Of a stretch of DNA of 64,000 bases, positions 17,343 through 26,176 are shown piece after piece. The notes beneath the pieces are model-generated. The model ran no database searches, was not told where the DNA came from, and saw nothing but the letters and a program-made list of their open reading frames with translations. Location of the stretch: the NCBI RefSeq assembly GCF_003862485.1, contig NZ_RRCM01000003.1:62001-126000 (forward strand), read 5' to 3'. This stretch comes from Lachnoanaerobaculum orale. Lineage in GTDB: Bacteria; Bacillota; Clostridia; Lachnospirales; Lachnospiraceae. The stretch's first letter is position 1, and each line of letters begins with the position of its first letter. The translations under genes and the position numbers were made by a program.

Positions 17343-18350
17343 TTGTCAAAGGAGAGAAGGGATTTCTGTATCGAGTGTAGAAAAGAGACGGAATACACTT
17401 TACAAAAGAAGGATATTATAAAAAATATAAAGGATAAGGATTATAATTTTTCAATTACTGTTGCTGTGTGTACGGAATGCGGTGAGGAAATGAGTGTTCC
17501 GGGACTTATGGATAAGAATATTCGAGAAATTGATGAGCAGTATAGGGAAGCAGAAGGATTGATATCAATTGATGATATCGAAAGGTTCATGAAAATTTAT
17601 AATATAGGAAAAGGACCTCTATCTTTAGCAATTGGATTTGGAGAGGTAACTATTCCCAGATATCTGGAAGGACAGGTGCCGTCAAAAGAATATTCGGATA
17701 TAATTAAATCTGCAATTTCATCTCCTGAATATATGAAAAAGAAACTTATTGAAAACAGAGAGCGAATAACAGATACAGCATATAGAAAAGCCTATAATGC
17801 AGCTGTAAGTATGGAAAGGTTGTTTTCTGTTTCTGATAACATGCTTAGGGTAATAGCATATATTTTTAAAAAGCTGGAAGAGGTAACACCTCTAATGTTG
17901 CAGAAACTATTATATTTTACTCAGGGAGTATATTTAGCGTTGTATAGGAAGCCTATATTTGTGGAGGATTGTAGGGCGTGGGTACATGGACCTGTATATC
18001 CGGAGGTTTATGAACTGTTTAGAGATTTTAAGTATAATCCTATTGACGATGCACGTTTTGCACTTTTAAGCGGAATGGAAGACACTTTGAAAGCTAATGA
18101 AAAAAAAGTGATAGAGCTTGTTGTAAATACATTTGGAATATATAGTGGAAAGGCATTGGAAAAGATTACACACAATGAGTCCCCTTGGAAGGAAGCACGA
18201 ATAGGATATGGTGAGAGTATTCCTTCAAATGAGCTTTTGTCAAAAGATCAAATAATGAATTATTATATTCAGACAAATAATAAATATGGAATAGACACAG
18301 AAGATGGCCTGCGTAGATATATCCATGATATGCTGAATAATATATTCTAA
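17343..18350 (+). CDS. Antitoxin: MqsA-type zinc finger, HTH and Panacea (SocA/DUF4065) domain
   Basis: This 335-aa protein starts at TTG 17,343, six bases after GGAGGTG. An in-frame ATG at 17,271 lies inside the toxin gene without a ribosome site. Residues 9-50 have two CxxC pairs (CIEC and CTEC), a zinc ribbon as in MqsA. Residues about 75-125 resemble an HTH (IGKGPLSLAIGFGEVTIPRY, LEGQVPSKEYSDII). From about 175 the Panacea domain follows: TPLMLQKLLYFTQGVYLALY, DCRAWVHGPVYPEVYELF and ITHNESPWKEAR. In known systems the Panacea domain neutralises very different toxins and the HTH autoregulates the operon. Confidence 0.85.
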   Translation: MSKERRDFCIECRKETEYTLQKKDIIKNIKDKDYNFSITVAVCTECGEEMSVPGLMDKNIREIDEQYREAEGLISIDDIERFMKIYNIGKGPLSLAIGFGEVTIPRYLEGQVPSKEYSDIIKSAISSPEYMKKKLIENRERITDTAYRKAYNAAVSMERLFSVSDNMLRVIAYIFKKLEEVTPLMLQKLLYFTQGVYLALYRKPIFVEDCRAWVHGPVYPEVYELFRDFKYNPIDDARFALLSGMEDTLKANEKKVIELVVNTFGIYSGKALEKITHNESPWKEARIGYGESIPSNELLSKDQIMNYYIQTNNKYGIDTEDGLRRYIHDMLNNIF

Positions 18351-18481
18351 AATTAAAAACCTGAAATAGAATATTTTACAGATACATCTGTAAAAATAAT
18401 TTAAAAGAACTGTGAAAATGTAAAGAAATGGCTTGAAGTGATGCTTAAGTGTAAAAAAAAATAGAATAAGCAGGTGAAAAC

Positions 18482-18823
18482 ATGATTACAGGTATCGACT
18501 ACATCTTATATACTGATAAAAGCAAGGATGCTTTTATAGAAAAAATAAAAGAAAGTATTACATTTTGGAAAAACCCATATATTGTCATGGATAATGAAGA
18601 TGAGACAACGGATATTTTTGTTTCTCGAGATGAAGAGATGTTTCAGTTGATGGACGAAAAGGGCTTTTATGTAGATGAACTGTCCGGGGAAGGGCCGTTT
18701 TTATTGATTTTTAACAGTGGATATTTATTAAAGGAAAATAGAGTTACTTTGGTGCTTCCTGAAGAAATTGACAAGTCAAAATTCTCCAAGCTGGTATTTA
18801 ACTCGATTAAATCTATTTTATAA
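18482..18823 (+). CDS. Small acidic protein of unknown function, immunity-like
   Basis: This 113-aa protein has no signal peptide or membrane helix. It has a beta-rich, acidic pattern (YIVMDNEDETTDIFVSRDEE, GPFLLIFNSGYLL). Its stop overlaps the region before the aldehyde dehydrogenase start. The about 130 bases before it hold no gene. I do not recognise the family. Context (small single-domain genes between toxin-antitoxin and duplicated genes) suggests an immunity or anti-toxin role, but nothing in the sequence proves it. Confidence 0.6.
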   Translation: MITGIDYILYTDKSKDAFIEKIKESITFWKNPYIVMDNEDETTDIFVSRDEEMFQLMDEKGFYVDELSGEGPFLLIFNSGYLLKENRVTLVLPEEIDKSKFSKLVFNSIKSIL

Positions 18824-18852
18824 TGTGGAAGGACGGAGAGAGGGGGTACATT

Positions 18853-20250
18853 ATGGAGAAAAACGTAGAATTAAAAGAAATTATAAATAAACAAAGAGAT
18901 TTCTTTAACACAAATGCAACTAAATCAGTCAAATATAGGATTAAGATGTTGCAAAGGCTGAAAGAGGCAATCAGAAATAATGAGGTAGCAATCCTTTCCG
19001 CTCTATATAAGGATCTTTTAAAGTCTAAGGCTGAGGCATATATGAGTGAACTGGCAATAGTTTATGCGGAGATAAATGAGGCTTTAAAAAATGTGAGAAA
19101 GTGGAGCAGTCCGGAGAAGGTAAAAGGAACTATATCTACATTTCCGTCAAAGAATTATGTCTACTCTGAGCCATATGGGGTAGTGCTTATTATGGCACCT
19201 TGGAATTATCCGTTCAACCTGGCTATATCCCCTCTAATAGCTGCTATAGCAGCGGGAAATACAGCCATTATCAAATGTTCGAAAGAGAGTGTTTATACTT
19301 CAAAAGTCATCAAATATATTATGAATAAAGCGTTTAGTTCAAACTATATTTTCTGTGTGGATGAAGATATAGATTATGATGAGCTTCTAAATCAAAGATA
19401 TGATTATATATTCTTTACAGGAAGTCAAAGAGTAGGAAAGATTGTAATGAATATAGCGAGCAATAACCTTATACCGATTTCTTTGGAGCTTGGTGGAAAG
19501 AGTCCTTGTATAATAGATGAGACAGCAAGTATAAAGCTTGCTGCAAGGAGAGTACTGTGGGGAAAACTGCTTAATGCCGGACAGACTTGTGTAGCGGTTG
19601 ACTATGTTTTGATACATAGCAGTGTAAAGGATAAGTTTATAAAGTATCTAAAAAAAGAGATAAAGAAACGATATCCTAATGCCATAAAAAATGACACATA
19701 TCCTAGAATAATAAATGAGCACCATTATAAAAGATTGGTAAATTTAATAAAAACAGAGGAGAATATAATAGGTGGTAGAGGTGATGATGTAGTTCGTAGA
19801 TTAGAGCCTACTATTTTACCTGATGTGGATTTCGACCATGAAATTATGAAAGAAGAGATATTCGGACCGGTGCTTCCAATCATAGAATATGATGATATCA
19901 ATAATATAATAAGGATAATAAAAGAACATGATAAGCCTTTGGCATGCTATGTATTTACAAGGGATAAAGATACAGCAAAGCATATTATCAAGAGTATTTC
20001 ATACGGTGGCGGATGTATAAATGACGTTATACTGCAAGTATCAAATCATTATATGCCGTTTGGAGGAGTGGGAAGTAGTGGTATGGGTTCGTATCATGGA
20101 AAATTTGGTTTTGATACATTCAGCCATAAAAAGAGTATTGTTTGGAGTAAAACAATGATTGATTTGCCTATCAGGTATGCACCTTTTAGTCCGCTAAAAT
20201 TTAGAATATTGAAAAAAATATTGGAATCATTTAATGATTCAAAAAATTAG
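18853..20250 (+). CDS. Aldehyde dehydrogenase (class 3-like)
   Basis: This 465-aa protein starts at ATG 18,853 behind GAGAGGGGG; an in-frame ATG at 18,823 has no ribosome site. It oxidises aldehydes to acids with NAD(P)+. Visible motifs are the cofactor region IMAPWNYPFNLAISPLIAAI, FFTGSQRVGK, the general base in LELGGKSPCIID, the catalytic cysteine in NAGQTCVAVDY, and EEIFGPVLPI. The length of about 460 and the lack of an N-terminal extension fit the class 3/AlkH-like branch, which handles medium or long-chain fatty and aromatic aldehydes. It is oddly placed between small accessory genes and may be co-transcribed with the genes on both sides. Confidence 0.9.
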   Translation: MEKNVELKEIINKQRDFFNTNATKSVKYRIKMLQRLKEAIRNNEVAILSALYKDLLKSKAEAYMSELAIVYAEINEALKNVRKWSSPEKVKGTISTFPSKNYVYSEPYGVVLIMAPWNYPFNLAISPLIAAIAAGNTAIIKCSKESVYTSKVIKYIMNKAFSSNYIFCVDEDIDYDELLNQRYDYIFFTGSQRVGKIVMNIASNNLIPISLELGGKSPCIIDETASIKLAARRVLWGKLLNAGQTCVAVDYVLIHSSVKDKFIKYLKKEIKKRYPNAIKNDTYPRIINEHHYKRLVNLIKTEENIIGGRGDDVVRRLEPTILPDVDFDHEIMKEEIFGPVLPIIEYDDINNIIRIIKEHDKPLACYVFTRDKDTAKHIIKSISYGGGCINDVILQVSNHYMPFGGVGSSGMGSYHGKFGFDTFSHKKSIVWSKTMIDLPIRYAPFSPLKFRILKKILESFNDSKN

Positions 20251-20267
20251 AAAGCCGGAGACAAAAT

Positions 20268-20699
20268 ATGGCGTATACCAAGGAAAACTTTGAAGAATGG
20301 ATAATTCTTATAGACTCTAAAATGGAGTATTTTACAGATGTATTTGCAAAAGAAAACAATTTAAAACTTGACTACAGTATAGAGTCATTGGACGAGATTG
20401 AAAATTGGATTCTCACTAATTACAGTGAGATAAAGGATTTGATAGGAGATACGAAGACCTTAGACTACTTGACAGTATACATAGGTGAGACTTTCAGGAA
20501 ACATATTGGTGGAGAGTGGTTTATAGATTTGAAAAATAAAAAGAATGCATATTATTCTATGCCTGTTTTGACAAGCCACGATTACATAGGAGAGAGCTAT
20601 ATAGCACCGATGACATTTGCAACTGCATGTATCAACAGAAAAAAGGGCAATTATATAAGTACTATACTGAAAAACTGTTTGGAAGACATGGGAAAGTAG
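20268..20699 (+). CDS. Uncharacterised 143-aa protein, copy A (second copy at 40,666)
   Basis: The start is MAYTKENFEEWIILIDSKME and the end MPVLTSHDYIGESYIAPMT, ATACINRKKG. It is about 90% identical to the protein at 40,666-41,100. It is cytosolic, with no signal, and is mixed helix and strand with a conserved WFIDLKNKKNAYYSMPVL stretch. It reads like a small immunity or effector-modulating protein, but I do not recognise the family. It follows the aldehyde dehydrogenase by 17 bases. Together the two copies flank the lipoprotein gene that was later split by Tn916. Confidence 0.7.
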   Translation: MAYTKENFEEWIILIDSKMEYFTDVFAKENNLKLDYSIESLDEIENWILTNYSEIKDLIGDTKTLDYLTVYIGETFRKHIGGEWFIDLKNKKNAYYSMPVLTSHDYIGESYIAPMTFATACINRKKGNYISTILKNCLEDMGK

Positions 20700-20725
20700 G
20701 GTATAATAAGTTAGAAGATATATTG

Positions 20726-20780
20726 CTGCCGGAACCTTACGTGATCCACATGGGTCGCGTGCGGCTCCGGCAGTTTTATA
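20726..20780. terminator. Long hairpin terminator between copy A and the split lipoprotein gene
   Basis: CTGCCGGAACC (20,726 on) pairs with GGCTCCGGCAG ending at about 20,773. Inside it, ACGTGATCC pairs with GGGTCGCGT around an ACAT loop. T residues follow. It separates converging genes. Confidence 0.8.
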
Positions 20781-20786
20781 TATTTA

Positions 20787-21950
20787 TTATCTGAATATAG
20801 TGCTAAATGAAATTGTATTATTTTTTACAAAGCCCTTTACATCACTGTCTATATCCTTAAGTTCTCCATTTAAATATTGTTTTAAAGTACCTGTTCCTTT
20901 GCTTTCGTCATAATCTGTTAAGAAATATGTTTTTTCGAATTTATTCACATATGGTGTATATCCGGAATAATCCTTTATATTTTTTACAATTACAGTATCC
21001 TTACCGTTTTCCCAAATATGATAGGTATCATTATCATCTTCATATGAAGTCTGTGATAGAGTGTCATTATATATGATATAACTCTCAGTACCGTTATTTT
21101 CTAAATGTGCTGACGGATAATATTTGCCTATATTTTTATTGATAATATTTCCATCCAGGAATAAAGAATAATAGTCGTTTCCATCGATTTTTGCTCTATA
21201 TAACAAACTGTCATTTTCTGCTTTAGAGTGCTGTGAGTAAGTAAAATCGGAAAAATCAGTTATATTTTCATTTACAAGTTCAATTCTGCCTTTTTTACCT
21301 CCTTCTAAAGCGACCTTCCAAAGCTTCTTATTTTCTTCAGAGAAAAAATACCAATATTTTGATTTGGAAGGTAATGCTTCATTTAGTTTGTCACGGTTTC
21401 CCTGTATATCTTCATATTCTCCCAGTATTTTACCGTTTTGTTTTATTTTTAGAATATTTTCTCCTTCGGAATTTTTTTCAGTGTATGCCAGTAAATCTTC
21501 TTCTATATTAAATTCTACAAAGTCTACAAAGGTATCACTGACTAATTCCTCATTGCCGTTAAAGTCAAATCTATAGAGAGATGTAGGCTCATTAGTCTTA
21601 GAAGCATAGATGACTTTATCAGAAGCAAAAGTAATGTAATTATATGGTTTTTCAATACCCTTTACTATTACTTTTGAGTTTCCATCTTTTAACTGATATA
21701 CTGTATTATTCTTAAAATAGCATATTTTATCAAAATCATAAGAATAATCGAAAGAATTAATGTTAACATCTGAGTACACTGTATTAGTACCTTTATATAT
21801 ATCAATTAAATATACATTTGCCAAGTCCTCTTTGCCATAATTACGACTATCGGGAATAATTAAAAGCTTATCCTGAGCCTCAGAAAGTATGTATTCTACT
21901 TCTTCCTTTTCTTTAAATAGACTGATTGATTTACCTTTTTTCAAAGAAAA
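20787..21950 (-). pseudogene. Lipoprotein gene split by Tn916: C-terminal part
   Basis: About 387 codons of a repeat-rich, beta-strand-rich protein, with stretches such as LANVYLIDIYKGTNTVYSDV, DKICYFKNNTVYQL and DKVIYASKTNEPTSLYRFDF, that reads like a beta-propeller. The first about 15 residues of the open frame (to 21,995) come from the Tn916 end and are not part of the original gene. The N-terminal part with its signal peptide is on the far side of the transposon at 39,983-40,420. Joined, the two parts would give a lipoprotein of about 530 residues. With no own promoter this half is probably not expressed. A possible role is extracytoplasmic ligand binding. Confidence 0.75.
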
Positions 21951-22020
21951 ATAGCATAAAAATCTAGTTATCCGCATAAAAACTGGACTTATCACACTTT
22001 ATCAAGGTCAAAACCACTCA

Positions 22021-22043
22021 ATTTACTACTAATTTACTACTTA
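22021..22043. promoter_or_regulatory. Tn916 left arm-type integrase binding repeats
   Basis: ATTTACTACTAATTTACTAC is a tandem repeat of ATTTACTACT near the left end. A related pair occurs near the right end, consistent with the DR-2 sites bound by the N-terminal domain of Int. Confidence 0.7.
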
Positions 22044-22125
22044 TGAATGAGCTTTGATACGACGATTTATCCTTGAAAAGTGAAGATATAAAGATACTTC
22101 CAATAAAATTTGAATATTTAATAGG

Positions 22126-22159
22126 TAGACACTTCAAAAAATGAGGTGTCTATTTTTTT
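22126..22159 (+). terminator. Hairpin and T-run near the Tn916 left end
   Basis: TAGACACTTC (22,126-22,135) pairs with GAGGTGTCTA (22,143-22,152), followed by seven T. In the circular form it would lie in the path of transcription that crosses the joined ends toward the transfer genes. Confidence 0.65.
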
Positions 22160-22185
22160 ACCCGATTTTGAAAGGAAGTGAACTT

Positions 22186-22260
22186 ATGAAAACAAAAAAT
22201 CAAGAATCAAAAGGTCGTTCCCCACTCTTTAAGACCATCAAACATTCATTCAGCCAATAA
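22186..22260 (+). CDS. Short Tn916 leader-like ORF (24 aa), possibly orf24
   Basis: ATG 22,186 follows a good site AAGGAAGTG. It encodes MKTKNQESKGRSPLFKTIKH then SFSQ. It is basic and very short, and lies between the hairpin and the first YdcP-like gene. It may be translated as a leader. The link to orf24 is from position only. Confidence 0.45.
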   Translation: MKTKNQESKGRSPLFKTIKHSFSQ

Positions 22261-22282
22261 AAAAGAAAGGATAGGTAAAAAT

Positions 22283-22597
22283 ATGGAACTTAAATTTGTG
22301 ATTCCCAACATGGAAAAAACATTCGGCAATTTAGAATTTGCTGGCGAGGATAAAGTCGTTCAGCGAAGAATCAACGGACGGCTAACTGTCTTATCAAGAA
22401 GCTATAATCTCTATTCTGATGTTCAAAGAGCAGATGATATTGTGGTGGTGCTTCCTGCTGAAGCTGGCGAAAAACATTTCGGCTTTGAGGAACGTGTGAA
22501 GTTAGTCAATCCACGTATTACCGCAGAGGGCTACAAAATCGGCACTCGTGGTTTTACAAATTACCTTTTACATGCTGACGACATGATAAAAGAATAA
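22283..22597 (+). CDS. orf23: Tn916 Orf23, YdcP-family protein
   Basis: This 104-aa protein has MELKFVIPNMEKTFGNLEFA at its start and FEERVKLVNPRITAEG further on. It belongs to the YdcP family (DUF961), found at the start of Tn916/ICEBs1 conjugation operons. Its relative in ICEBs1, HelP, helps the helicase during replication of the element. It is followed by a paralog (Orf22). Cytosolic, with no membrane segment. Confidence 0.88.
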   Translation: MELKFVIPNMEKTFGNLEFAGEDKVVQRRINGRLTVLSRSYNLYSDVQRADDIVVVLPAEAGEKHFGFEERVKLVNPRITAEGYKIGTRGFTNYLLHADDMIKE

Positions 22598-22612
22598 AGA
22601 AAGAGAGGAAAA

Positions 22613-22999
22613 ATGATGAGATTAGCAAATGGCATTGTATTAGATAAAGACACGACTTTTGGAGAATTGAAATTCTCTGCTCTACGTCGTGAAGTGAGAA
22701 TCCAAAATGAAGACGGGTCGGTTTCAGATGAAATCAAGGAACGTACCTATGACTTAAAATCCAAAGGACAAGGACGCATGATTCAAGTAAGTATTCCTGC
22801 CAGCGTGCCTTTGAAAGAGTTTGATTATAACGCACGGGTGGAACTTATCAATCCCATTGCGGACACCGTTGCTACTGCCACCTATCAAGGAGCAGATGTT
22901 GACTGGTATATCAAGGCAGACGATATTGTGCTGACAAAGGATTCTAGTTCATTCAAAGCTCAACCACAAGCAAAGAAAGAACCGACACAAGACAAATAG
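22613..22999 (+). CDS. orf22: Tn916 Orf22, YdcP-family protein
   Basis: This 128-aa paralog of Orf23 shares the pattern TFGELKFS, TYDLKSKGQGRMIQVSIPAS and FDYNARVELINPIAD, with a Lys/Gln-rich tail. Two adjacent ATG codons (22,613 and 22,616) could serve as start; the second has the better spacing to GAGAGG. It precedes the coupling protein gene by about 28 bases. Confidence 0.88.
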   Translation: MMRLANGIVLDKDTTFGELKFSALRREVRIQNEDGSVSDEIKERTYDLKSKGQGRMIQVSIPASVPLKEFDYNARVELINPIADTVATATYQGADVDWYIKADDIVLTKDSSSFKAQPQAKKEPTQDK

Positions 23000-23027
23000 T
23001 CGCTAGGTAGAAAGGAGACTTTTTCGC

Positions 23028-24413
23028 ATGAAACAGCGTGGTAAAAGGATTCGCCCATCTGGTAAAGATTTAGTCTTTCATTTTACGATAGCGTCACTCC
23101 TGCCTGTTTTCCTGCTGGTTGTCGGACTGTTTCATGTGAAGACAATCCAGCAGATCAACTGGCAGGATTTTAACCTATCACAAGCAGATAAGATTGACAT
23201 TCCCTATTTAATTATCAGTTTCAGTGTCGCAATTCTTATCTGCTTGCTGGTAGCGTTTGTATTCAAACGGGTTCGCTATGATACGGTTAAACAACTTTAC
23301 CACCGTCAAAAACTGGCAAAGATGATACTTGAAAACAAGTGGTATGAATCTGAACAGGTCAAAACAGAGGGTTTCTTTAAAGATAGTGCTGGTCGTACAA
23401 AGGAAAAGATAACCTACTTCCCTAAAATGTATTATCGACTTAAAAATGGCTTGATACAGATACGGGTGGAAATCACGCTGGGAAAATATCAAGACCAACT
23501 CTTACACTTGGAAAAGAAATTAGAGAGTGGCTTGTACTGTGAGCTGACGGATAAAGAGTTAAAGGATTCCTATGTGGAATATACTTTGCTCTATGACACC
23601 ATAGCCAGTCGTATTTCTATTGATGAAGTAGAAGCTAAAGATGGTAAACTTCGCTTAATGAAAAACGTATGGTGGGAATATGATAAGCTCCCTCATATGT
23701 TGATTGCTGGTGGTACAGGTGGCGGTAAAACTTACTTTATACTGACACTGATTGAAGCCTTGCTTCATACAGATTCAAAACTGTATATTCTTGACCCGAA
23801 AAATGCTGACCTTGCGGACTTAGGTTCTGTGATGGCAAATGTCTACTATAGAAAAGAAGACTTGCTTTCTTGCATTGAAACATTCTATGAAGAAATGATG
23901 AAACGTAGTGAGGAAATGAAGCAGATGAAGAACTATAAGACTGGCAAAAATTATGCTTACTTAGGTCTCCCGGCACACTTCTTAATCTTTGATGAATACG
24001 TCGCTTTCATGGAAATGCTGGGAACAAAAGAAAACACCGCAGTTATGAATAAGCTGAAACAGATTGTCATGTTAGGTCGTCAAGCTGGCTTCTTTCTAAT
24101 ACTGGCTTGTCAACGTCCAGACGCAAAATATTTAGGCGACGGAATCCGTGATCAGTTTAATTTCAGAGTGGCTTTAGGTCGTATGTCTGAAATGGGCTAT
24201 GGCATGATGTTTGGCAGTGACGTACAAAAGGATTTCTTCTTAAAGCGAATCAAAGGTCGTGGCTATGTTGATGTAGGAACAAGTGTCATATCAGAGTTTT
24301 ATACTCCCCTTGTACCAAAAGGATATGATTTCTTGGAGGAAATTAAAAAGTTATCCAACAGCAGACAGTCCACGCAGGCGACGTGCGAAGCGGAAGTCGC
24401 AGGTGTGGACTGA
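23028..24413 (+). CDS. orf21: Tn916 Orf21, FtsK/SpoIIIE-type coupling protein (TcpA-like)
   Basis: This 461-aa protein has two N-terminal membrane helices (about 24-42 and 63-82), then an FtsK/HerA ATPase. The ATPase carries Walker A GGTGGGKTYF, Walker B HFLIFDEYVAF and ILACQRPDAKYLGDGIRDQF. As the type IV coupling protein it brings the relaxosome and nicked DNA to the secretion channel at the membrane. Its 3' end runs up to the oriT region. Confidence 0.92.
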   Translation: MKQRGKRIRPSGKDLVFHFTIASLLPVFLLVVGLFHVKTIQQINWQDFNLSQADKIDIPYLIISFSVAILICLLVAFVFKRVRYDTVKQLYHRQKLAKMILENKWYESEQVKTEGFFKDSAGRTKEKITYFPKMYYRLKNGLIQIRVEITLGKYQDQLLHLEKKLESGLYCELTDKELKDSYVEYTLLYDTIASRISIDEVEAKDGKLRLMKNVWWEYDKLPHMLIAGGTGGGKTYFILTLIEALLHTDSKLYILDPKNADLADLGSVMANVYYRKEDLLSCIETFYEEMMKRSEEMKQMKNYKTGKNYAYLGLPAHFLIFDEYVAFMEMLGTKENTAVMNKLKQIVMLGRQAGFFLILACQRPDAKYLGDGIRDQFNFRVALGRMSEMGYGMMFGSDVQKDFFLKRIKGRGYVDVGTSVISEFYTPLVPKGYDFLEEIKKLSNSRQSTQATCEAEVAGVD

Positions 24414-24590
24414 TCTTGCTGGCTGGTGTGGCAATAGCCACGCCAGCACTTAACCCCCCGTATCTAACAGGGGGGTACAAATCGACAGGAAACAGTCAAA
24501 AAAACATTAGAAAATCCTTTGGTTACAAGGGATTTACAAAATTTCAGCGTATGTCAAATGGGCTTTAAAAGTTGACATACGCCTTTTTGA
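24414..24590 (+). other. oriT: Tn916 origin of transfer region (oriT) with three hairpins
   Basis: The orf21-orf20 gap is the known place of Tn916 oriT. It holds GCTGGCTGGTGTGG-CAAT-AGCCACGCCAGC-type pairing at about 24,419-24,448 and CCCCCCG-TATCTAA-CAGGGGGG at about 24,453-24,476. It also holds a perfect 11-bp stem GCGTATGTCAA/TTGACATACGC (24,547-24,557 and 24,572-24,582) before TTTTT, which also looks like a terminator. The nick site itself cannot be read off. Confidence 0.75.
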
Positions 24591-25796
24591 TTGGAGGGAT
24601 TTTTACTGAATGAACAAACTTGGTTACAGCATTTAAAAGAAAAACGCTTGGCTTATGGACTATCTCAAAACCGTTTAGCTGTTGCGACTGGTATTACAAG
24701 GCAGTATCTAAGCGATATTGAAACAGGAAAAGTCAAGCCATCAGAGGATTTACAGCAGTCCCTTTGGGAAGCTCTGGAACGCTTCAATCCCGACGCTCCC
24801 CTTGAAATGCTGTTTGATTATGTAAGGATTCGCTTTCCGACAACAGACGTACAGCAGGTGGTCGAAAACATCTTACAACTGAAACTGTCCTATTTTCTTC
24901 ATGAGGACTATGGTTTCTATTCTTATTCAGAGCATTATGCTTTAGGCGACATATTCGTCCTTTGCTCCCATGAACTGGACAAAGGAGTTCTGGTGGAATT
25001 GAAAGGTCGTGGGTGCAGACAATTTGAAAGCTATCTTCTGGCACAACAAAGAAGCTGGTATGAGTTCTTTATGGACGTTTTGGTGGCTGGCGGTGTGATG
25101 AAACGCCTTGACCTTGCCATTAACGATAAGACAGGGATTTTGAATATCCCTGTACTCACTGAAAAGTGCCAACAGGAAGAATGTATCTCCGTCTTCCGCA
25201 GTTTTAAAAGCTATCGCAGTGGCGAACTGGTACGCAAAGAGGAAAAGGAATGTATGGGAAACACCCTCTATATCGGTTCATTACAAAGTGAAGTTTATTT
25301 CTGTATCTATGAAAAGGACTACGAGCAGTACAAGAAAAATGATATTCCCATTGAAGACGCAGAAGTAAAAAACCGTTTTGAGATTCGATTGAAAAATGAG
25401 CGTGCCTATTATGCAGTCCGTGATTTACTCGTCTATGACAATCCAGAGCATACCGCCTTTAAAATTATCAATCGGTATATCCGTTTTGTAGATAAAGACG
25501 ATTCCAAACCTCGTTCTGATTGGAAACTGAATGAAGAATGGGCTTGGTTTATTGGGAACAATCGTGAACGATTAAAACTAACCACAAAACCAGAGCCTTA
25601 CTCCTTCCAAAGGACGCTGAACTGGCTATCTCATCAAGTTGCCCCGACCTTAAAGGTTGCGATTAAACTTGATGAAATCAACCAGACGCAGGTTGTAAAA
25701 GACATTCTCGACCATGCGAAACTGACAGACCGACACAAGCAGATTTTGAAGCAACAGTCAGTAAAAGAACAGGACGTGATAACAACAAAAAAATAA
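24591..25796 (+). CDS. orf20: Tn916 Orf20, MobT relaxase with HTH
   Basis: This protein of about 401 aa has an N-terminal HTH (about 18-58, YGLSQNRLAVATGITRQYLS, DIETGKVKPS) and a Rep_trans-type relaxase domain (pfam02486 family) with FPTTDVQQVVENILQLKLSY, KGRGCRQFESYL and WYEFFMDVLVAGGVMKRLDL. It nicks oriT, stays bound to the DNA end and pilots transfer. The start is unclear: TTG 24,591 opens the frame but GGAGGG lies at 24,593, so a non-ATG codon such as CTG 24,606 may be used. The nearest ATG (24,610) is out of frame. Confidence 0.9.
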   Translation: MEGFLLNEQTWLQHLKEKRLAYGLSQNRLAVATGITRQYLSDIETGKVKPSEDLQQSLWEALERFNPDAPLEMLFDYVRIRFPTTDVQQVVENILQLKLSYFLHEDYGFYSYSEHYALGDIFVLCSHELDKGVLVELKGRGCRQFESYLLAQQRSWYEFFMDVLVAGGVMKRLDLAINDKTGILNIPVLTEKCQQEECISVFRSFKSYRSGELVRKEEKECMGNTLYIGSLQSEVYFCIYEKDYEQYKKNDIPIEDAEVKNRFEIRLKNERAYYAVRDLLVYDNPEHTAFKIINRYIRFVDKDDSKPRSDWKLNEEWAWFIGNNRERLKLTTKPEPYSFQRTLNWLSHQVAPTLKVAIKLDEINQTQVVKDILDHAKLTDRHKQILKQQSVKEQDVITTKK

Positions 25797-25838
25797 CTCA
25801 AATACAAATTCATTGAATATAGAGAGGAGAACATTTTT

Positions 25839-26060
25839 ATGAATTTTGGACAAAACCTTTATAACTGGTTTCTATCAAACGCTCAATCACTGGTGCTTTT
25901 AGCAATCGTTGTGATTGGCTTGTATCTTGGCTTCAAGCGTGAGTTTAGCAAACTGATTGGCTTTTTAATTATTGCGATTATTGCGGTTGGCTTAGTCTTC
26001 AACGCTGCTGGAGTAAAAGACATTTTACTAGAGCTATTCAATCGCATTATTGGTGCTTAA
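25839..26060 (+). CDS. orf19: Tn916 Orf19, small membrane protein
   Basis: This 73-aa protein has two hydrophobic segments (SLVLLAIVVIGLYLGF and LIGFLIIAIIAVGLVFNAAG). It matches the Orf19/YddC-like position in Tn916-type elements (TcpB/TcpD-like small membrane component of the mating channel). AGAGAGGAG precedes the start. Confidence 0.85.
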   Translation: MNFGQNLYNWFLSNAQSLVLLAIVVIGLYLGFKREFSKLIGFLIIAIIAVGLVFNAAGVKDILLELFNRIIGA

Positions 26061-26176
26061 ATAAAACCGTTCTTTTGTGGAATATAAGTGGTTTTCTTAT
26101 GTTCCGCAAAGGAATGGTACACCAAACGAAGTGCGGTAGGGATTTTTGAATCTCTACAAAGAAAGGACGTGAATAT

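Noticed and set aside
21951-21995. Start of the 402-codon minus frame as a real gene start
   Set aside because: The first about 15 codons are Tn916 end sequence, so the frame is the tail of the split gene.
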